Below, piece after piece: positions 5,498-8,462 of a DNA stretch of 8,462 nt. Each line of letters starts with the position of its first letter. Positions within the stretch are counted from its first letter, which is position 1. Made by a program: the position numbers and the translations under genes. Under the pieces are notes generated by a model. The model searched no databases, had not been told where the DNA came from, and saw nothing but the letters and a program-made list of their open reading frames with translations. The stretch comes from Candidatus Methanoplasma sp. (GTDB lineage: Archaea > Thermoplasmatota > Thermoplasmata > Methanomassiliicoccales > Methanomethylophilaceae), in contig JAIRUV010000091.1 in NCBI GenBank assembly GCA_031254265.1, positions 1-8,462 on the forward strand, read 5' to 3'.

Positions 5498-6724
5498 TCA
5501 GAATGTCCTGACCTTTCCACTGATGATAAGCTCTGTGACTTTATCTAAGTTATCCAACCATTCCGCCGCAATCGCTTCCGCCTCACCTTTCCATTTCGGA
5601 AGCTTAGGGTCTGCGTCCGCTCCAGCCGTCACGATGTCGATGGAGGCGGTGAGCGGTTCCGATACAGGCTTTCCTATCTGGGAAAGAAGTCTTACACGTA
5701 TCTCCGCATCCCCTCCGATGCTCTTTGCCACATCGTCAGCTATGAGCTTGGACATGATGTTGTATATCTTCCCTATGTGGGTTATGGGGTTCTTTCCGGA
5801 CGTGGCCTCCATGGACATGGGCCTGTACGGGGTTATCAGGCCGTTGCACCTGTTCCCTCTTCCCACGGACCCGTCGTCCCCCATCTCCTGGGACATCCCG
5901 GTGCATGTGAGGTAGTATACCTTCCTCTTATAGTCGTCCCCGGTGTTGACGTGAAGGCTGATGCCGGTCTTCTGCGAACCCACGATCTTCAGTGCGTTAT
6001 CCAGTACTGCGCCGTAAAGTTGCTCCACCGCAGACTTGTATGCTGTCGCATCCTCCAGATATTTGTCCACCATGGCGCATGCTACGGTCATCGTTATCTT
6101 GTCCCCGATCCTGGATGCCATGACCTTGACATCCTGTCCGCTCTCCGGGAGTTTTCTCTTAAGCTTGCCGTTTATGAATTCTTCTGTCTTGAGGACAAGC
6201 TTGTCGGTTATCGAATACGGTGCGTACCCGACACCGAATGATGTATCGTTGGCCAGATGGCCGGATGCTTTGTATACTCCCGTCAGATCGTCCGATCCCA
6301 TCCCGAGTTTTGCGTCCAGTATGACCTCGGAGTCCGCATCCAGATTGGGGAATGTCTTTTTGAGATAATTCTTTGCGGCTTTCAGCGCGGTGGGTTTGCA
6401 GGGAAGGGACTTCATGTTCTTCCCGTCTTCGATGTGGGTGGTCGTGCGGCCTACTAAGAGAATGTATGACGGATCTATTATAACGCCTCCGCCGAACCTC
6501 GGAGCTGCCTCGCCTGCGGCGATCTGGGTCTCGTCTGTGTTGTGATGGAGTACGTGCCCATACTCTTTGATATACATCTTGCAGAGTGCCCTGCTTACTT
6601 CTTCAGCAAGCGCGTCCGCGACGCTGTCTGGATGCCCGATCCCTTTCCTTTCTACGATCTCAATGTTTCTTTTCGGAAGCGGTATCTCGTCAATGCCTGT
6701 CACATGAATGTTCTTTTTGGCCAT
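5498..6724 (-). CDS. mat: S-adenosylmethionine synthetase, archaeal type (methionine adenosyltransferase)
   Basis: Makes S-adenosylmethionine from methionine and ATP in the cytosol. The sequence belongs to the archaeal family (PF01941), which is distant from bacterial MetK: IEIVERKGIGHPDSVADALAE near the N-terminus (from about 21), HHNTDETQIAAGEA (60-73), DDLTGVYKASG (145-155), TSFGVGYAP (161-169), and the glycine-rich GRGNRCNGLITPYRP (288-302) followed by MEATSGKNP. With the ATG at 6724 it has 408 residues, about the family norm. The frame extends to a GTG at 6745, but AGGAAGGT (6738-6731) sits 6 nt before ATG 6724 and MAKKNIHV aligns with known family N-termini, so I chose 6724. It leads an operon with a winged-helix protein and a TIM-barrel enzyme. 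Confidence 0.97.
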   Translation of the reverse strand: MAKKNIHVTGIDEIPLPKRNIEIVERKGIGHPDSVADALAEEVSRALCKMYIKEYGHVLHHNTDETQIAAGEAAPRFGGGVIIDPSYILLVGRTTTHIEDGKNMKSLPCKPTALKAAKNYLKKTFPNLDADSEVILDAKLGMGSDDLTGVYKASGHLANDTSFGVGYAPYSITDKLVLKTEEFINGKLKRKLPESGQDVKVMASRIGDKITMTVACAMVDKYLEDATAYKSAVEQLYGAVLDNALKIVGSQKTGISLHVNTGDDYKRKVYYLTCTGMSQEMGDDGSVGRGNRCNGLITPYRPMSMEATSGKNPITHIGKIYNIMSKLIADDVAKSIGGDAEIRVRLLSQIGKPVSEPLTASIDIVTAGADADPKLPKWKGEAEAIAAEWLDNLDKVTELIISGKVRTF

Positions 6725-6730
6725 TTTCTT

Positions 6731-6738
6731 ACCTTCCT
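6731..6738 (-). promoter_or_regulatory. Shine-Dalgarno deciding the mat start
   Basis: AGGAAGGT on the minus strand, 6 nt before ATG 6724. It favours this start over the upstream in-frame GTG at 6745, which would place the ribosome site inside the coding sequence. Confidence 0.75.
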
Positions 6739-6765
6739 GGTTCACTTTTGACCAGTGTATGAATA

Positions 6766-6809
6766 AACGTTAGCATTTCTTTATTAATAAACTAATTCAA
6801 GGAACGTTA
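6766..6809 (-). promoter_or_regulatory. mat promoter: TATA box flanked by AACGTT repeats
   Basis: TTTATTAATAA on the minus strand (around 6781-6791) is the best TATA box; a start near 6761 would give a leader of about 37 nt. A second AT-rich element (6758-6768) could be a closer alternative. The 7-mer AACGTTA, containing the palindrome AACGTT, occurs at 6766-6772 and 6803-6809, one copy on each side of the TATA box, 37 bp apart. The placement suggests regulator binding but is not proof. Confidence 0.5.
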
Positions 6810-6824
6810 AGGATGTCCTCATTA

Positions 6825-6843
6825 CATGTGCGGCCCGCACATG
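6825..6843. repeat. 19-bp perfect inverted repeat between rnz and the mat promoter
   Basis: CATGTGCGG (6825-6833) and its exact reverse complement CCGCACATG (6835-6843) are separated by a single C. As RNA it could fold into an 8-bp stem with a 3-nt loop, 60 nt past the ribonuclease Z stop; as DNA it could be a dimeric regulator site about 35 bp upstream of the mat TATA box. No T-tract follows on the minus strand, which argues a little against a simple terminator. Confidence 0.5.
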
Positions 6844-6903
6844 CCCGGCTCCTGTCCGACACGCCTTTTACAGCATGCTTTCTCTGGTATGTGTCCAGGC
6901 AGA

Positions 6904-7821
6904 TCATTGGTCTATAGATCGTATCCGGTCTTTGGATATCATATACATATCCAGATCATCTGGCACCGCCGACGCGCCGAATACCGTCTTGGCCTCTTCC
7001 TCTATAGTCCTTCTGTCGTCGTACCTGTTGCTTACATGGACCAGGAACAGCGCTCTGCAGCCGCATCTCTTGGCGGTCTCGGCCGCCTGTACGGAAGTGG
7101 AATGCTTGTGTTCCGAAGCAAGCGCCGACTCTTTGCCGGAATAGGTCGACTCGTGGATGAGGACATCCGCCCCTTCCGCTGCATCTGACAGTTCCCTGCA
7201 TGGTGCCGTATCCCCTGAGTACACTACGCTGCATCCCGGCCTCGGCGGGCCTATGACCATGTCCGGGGTCACATCCCCTACCGACTCCCCATCCTGCAGC
7301 TTTGCGAAATCCGGACCGGGCCGGAGACCCAACGCAGCCGCCTTCTTCCTGTCGAACCTGCCTCTGGAATCCTTCTCCGACAGCCTGTATCCCAGAGACG
7401 GCACGTTGTGGTCCGTTCTGAACGCCGATACGGAAAATCCGCCGAGGTCCTTCGTATCGCCCGGAGCAAGTTCGGATATCTCTATCTCGTAATCGGTGCG
7501 CCCCTCGCATACTGACAGGACGGCATTCAGGCCGGCGGACAATCCCTCCGGCCCGCACACGATAAGTTTATCCTTCCTTCCGGAAAGCCCCATGGTCTGG
7601 AGCAGCCCGGGAAGACCGAGGAAGTGGTCGCCGTGCATATGCGTTATGAATATCCCCTTGACCTTCATGAACGAGAACGGAGAGATCATCATCTGCCGCT
7701 GCGTCCCTTCCCCGCAGTCGAAAAGCACTATGTCGGTCCCGTGCCTCACTGCGACGCACGGCATCGCCCTATCCCTCGACGGGATGCTCGCCCCGGTGCC
7801 CAGGAACAGGATCTCCAACAT
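6904..7821 (-). CDS. rnz: Ribonuclease Z (tRNA 3' endonuclease), short form
   Basis: A 305-residue metallo-beta-lactamase-fold nuclease that removes the 3' trailer from precursor tRNAs. The zinc site is complete: HMHGDH at 61-66, His138 in TDHNVPSLGY, Asp204 in YSGDT and His262 in LVHVSNRY. Other tRNase Z features are the N-terminal FLGTGASIPSRDR (6-18), FDCGEGTQRQ (34-43), HESTY (223-227) and HKHST (238-242). Residues about 150-195, with FDRKKAAALGLRPGPDFAKLQDG, match the region before PPRPG seen in archaeal and bacterial short forms. The ATG at 7821 has AGAGGAA immediately upstream (7830-7824), overlapping the end of the upstream small zinc-protein gene region, with a 9-nt gap, so the two are one transcript. 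Confidence 0.97.
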   Translation of the reverse strand: MLEILFLGTGASIPSRDRAMPCVAVRHGTDIVLFDCGEGTQRQMMISPFSFMKVKGIFITHMHGDHFLGLPGLLQTMGLSGRKDKLIVCGPEGLSAGLNAVLSVCEGRTDYEIEISELAPGDTKDLGGFSVSAFRTDHNVPSLGYRLSEKDSRGRFDRKKAAALGLRPGPDFAKLQDGESVGDVTPDMVIGPPRPGCSVVYSGDTAPCRELSDAAEGADVLIHESTYSGKESALASEHKHSTSVQAAETAKRCGCRALFLVHVSNRYDDRRTIEEEAKTVFGASAVPDDLDMYMISKDRIRSIDQ

Positions 7822-7830
7822 CGTTCCTCT

Positions 7831-8043
7831 TCAATAGAATTTGTCAAGCTCTCTGCTTGCCTTGGTCTCTTTTTTGAATTCTTTGTAATGCTCTTTGCAG
7901 ATGTGCGCGCTCCTGACCCCCGGATCCTTGAGTTTCAGCGACGACTTGGAGAATTGTTTCAGGCTTATCGACCTCTCCGCCTCTTTATCGCAACCGGCGA
8001 CATCACAGGCCTTTGCTGTCTTGTTGTGGTTGGTAAGTGCCAT
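7831..8043 (-). CDS. Small putative zinc-binding protein upstream of rnz
   Basis: A 70-residue hydrophilic, lysine-rich protein. Cys13 and Cys18 (CDVAGC) pair with Cys49 and His52 (CKEH) in a likely CxxxxC...CxxH zinc site; His47 is an alternative ligand. The region following (YKEFKKETKASRELDKFY) is a charged helix. I recall similar small proteins in Thermoplasmata but no assigned function; binding to RNA or a ribonucleoprotein is a reasonable guess given its gene neighbour. The gene ends 9 nt before ribonuclease Z. A TATA element lies 27 nt upstream of the ATG, implying a leaderless mRNA; the GAGG about 12 nt upstream of the ATG is too far for a good Shine-Dalgarno. The C/H pattern and promoter fit make it a real gene. 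Confidence 0.8.
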   Translation of the reverse strand: MALTNHNKTAKACDVAGCDKEAERSISLKQFSKSSLKLKDPGVRSAHICKEHYKEFKKETKASRELDKFY

Positions 8044-8065
8044 GCCGCTTTATTGCCCTCGGCAG

Positions 8066-8075
8066 ATATATTATT
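8066..8075 (-). promoter_or_regulatory. TATA box for the small zinc protein-rnz operon
   Basis: AATAATATAT on the minus strand, centre 27 nt from the A of the ATG at 8043. This spacing places the transcript start at or next to the start codon, so the message is probably leaderless. The element is also AT-rich on the plus strand and could serve a divergent transcript. Confidence 0.65.
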
Positions 8076-8343
8076 TTCTTGAAGAACGCCGACATATGCG
8101 TTTGTCCATACTTGAACCGCGTCGTACTCCTCGGTCCGCCCGGGCCGGGCCGACCAGGGGGCGGAGCACATACTGGTCGTATAGTGCCCTTTGGCGGTTT
8201 TTGATGGGTTTTGGCACAGCGGAGGAAGGAATGCGGAGAAGAGAGCCTGCCCGAGCGTCTGAGGACAAGAGGGCAGGCGGCCATCCGACCGATCGGAAGA
8301 ACGTGAGGTTAAGAAAAGCGCATAACCGAATATCGGAATGCGA

Positions 8344-8381
8344 AAAAACGGTCTGCTCACAAATAAAGGCAAGCCGTTTTT
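8344..8381. terminator. Bidirectional terminator-like hairpin
   Basis: AAAAACGG (8344-8351) and CCGTTTTT (8374-8381) form a perfect 8-bp stem around a 22-nt loop. On the minus strand the CCG is followed by six Ts, ending transcription about 60 nt after the stop of the partial gene at the right edge. On the plus strand it also ends in five Ts and could terminate a transcript from the structured region to the left. Confidence 0.6.
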
Positions 8382-8411
8382 ACACTCGTAAACGGAGATG
8401 ATCCTTATAGC

Positions 8412-8462
8412 TCAGATCTCAAAATCTTCAATTGTGAAGTCGGCATAGAATCTCCCTGAAGT
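8412..8462 (-). CDS. C-terminus of an unidentified protein (runs off right edge)
   Basis: The minus strand is open from the window edge to a TGA at 8412-8414 and gives 16 residues, TSGRFYADFTIEDFEI. The sequence looks like a normal acidic archaeal C-terminus. A T-rich hairpin about 30-70 nt downstream fits the end of a transcription unit, which supports the frame. Too short to identify the family. Confidence 0.5.
   Translation of the reverse strand, partial: TSGRFYADFTIEDFEI

Larger units (their letters stand above)
8044..8411. other. 368-bp GC-rich intergenic region with many inverted repeats
   Basis: No reading frame here resembles a known protein. Perfect or near-perfect stems are dense: TCCGCCC/GGGCGGA (8135-8141 with 8159-8165), CGACCAG/CTGGTCG (8151-8157 with 8173-8179), GCACATAC/GTATaGTGC (8166-8173 with 8179-8187, one bulge, competing with the previous two), GCCTGCCC/GGGCAGGC (8245-8252 with 8271-8278), TCCGA/TCGGA (8284-8288 with 8293-8297) and CCGA/TCGG (8326-8329 with 8333-8336). 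It ends at a T-flanked hairpin. A structured RNA of about 285 nt on the plus strand is possible, with the AT-rich element near 8066-8075 as promoter. It lacks the SRP helix-8 and RNase P signature sequences. A 56-codon plus-strand frame at 8231-8401 with a good Shine-Dalgarno is noted separately. Confidence 0.4.

Noticed and set aside
6725..6745. GTG start for SAM synthetase adding seven residues
   Set aside because: A good Shine-Dalgarno lies 6 nt before the ATG at 6724, and family N-termini align with the shorter form.
8130..8300. SRP RNA or RNase P RNA gene
   Set aside because: Neither strand shows the SRP helix-8 tip or the RNase P conserved blocks; the similarity is only in GC content and length.
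7965..8372. Minus-strand 135-codon frame spanning the right-hand gap into the small zinc-protein gene
   Set aside because: It overlaps the zinc-protein gene in another frame, has no ribosome site, runs through the promoter and terminator-like elements, and its product has no plausible family features.
8396..8403. Box C-like AGATGATC as part of a C/D box sRNA
   Set aside because: It misses the RUGAUGA consensus and no D box (CUGA) or internal C'/D' pair is found at suitable spacing.
8408..8415. tRNA-like D-arm string TAGCTCAG near the right edge
   Set aside because: No acceptor stem, anticodon arm or TTC-containing T-arm can be formed around it; the stretch fits the end of a minus-strand protein gene better.

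Overview
The window looks like an ordinary chromosomal stretch of a euryarchaeon. The evidence is the archaeal-type S-adenosylmethionine synthetase, the short ribosomal protein L40e, a response regulator fused to a DUF835-like domain, archaeal TATA boxes about 25-30 bp upstream of inferred start sites, and a mix of Shine-Dalgarno-led and apparently leaderless genes. The partial gene at the left edge resembles Thermoplasma nicotinate phosphoribosyltransferase from memory, so Thermoplasmata (perhaps the Methanomassiliicoccales) is my best guess; this is inference. No insertion sequence, integrase, CRISPR array, tRNA or rRNA was seen.

Layout from left to right. (1) Minus-strand operon, about 2311 to 1: response regulator, enolase and the first 26 codons of a probable nicotinate phosphoribosyltransferase, packed with 2- and 4-nt gaps. 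(2) A single minus-strand gene for L40e (2366-2515), missed by length-limited ORF finding, with its own TATA box and Shine-Dalgarno and an 8-bp hairpin downstream. (3) Plus-strand operon 2710-3890: TetR-family regulator, small zinc-ribbon protein and a carboxymuconolactone-decarboxylase-fold protein lacking both family cysteines. Its promoter carries a perfect 18-bp palindrome plus a third half-site, almost certainly the TetR operator. (4) Minus-strand operon 6724-3908: S-adenosylmethionine synthetase, a winged-helix protein with a DUF4443-like C-terminal half, and a TIM-barrel metalloenzyme whose metal-binding residues resemble endonuclease IV. (5) Minus-strand pair 8043-6904: a tiny putative zinc protein and ribonuclease Z. 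(6) A 368-bp region (8044-8411) without a clear gene, GC-rich and full of inverted repeats, ending in a bidirectional terminator-like hairpin, followed by the last 16 codons of an unidentified minus-strand gene running off the right edge.

Functionally, most of the window is housekeeping: glycolysis, NAD salvage, translation, SAM synthesis and tRNA 3' processing. The accessory part is the self-regulated TetR cassette. The least explained parts are the structured region near the right end, the SAM synthetase-linked regulator and TIM-barrel pair, and the CTG start inferred for the nicotinate phosphoribosyltransferase.
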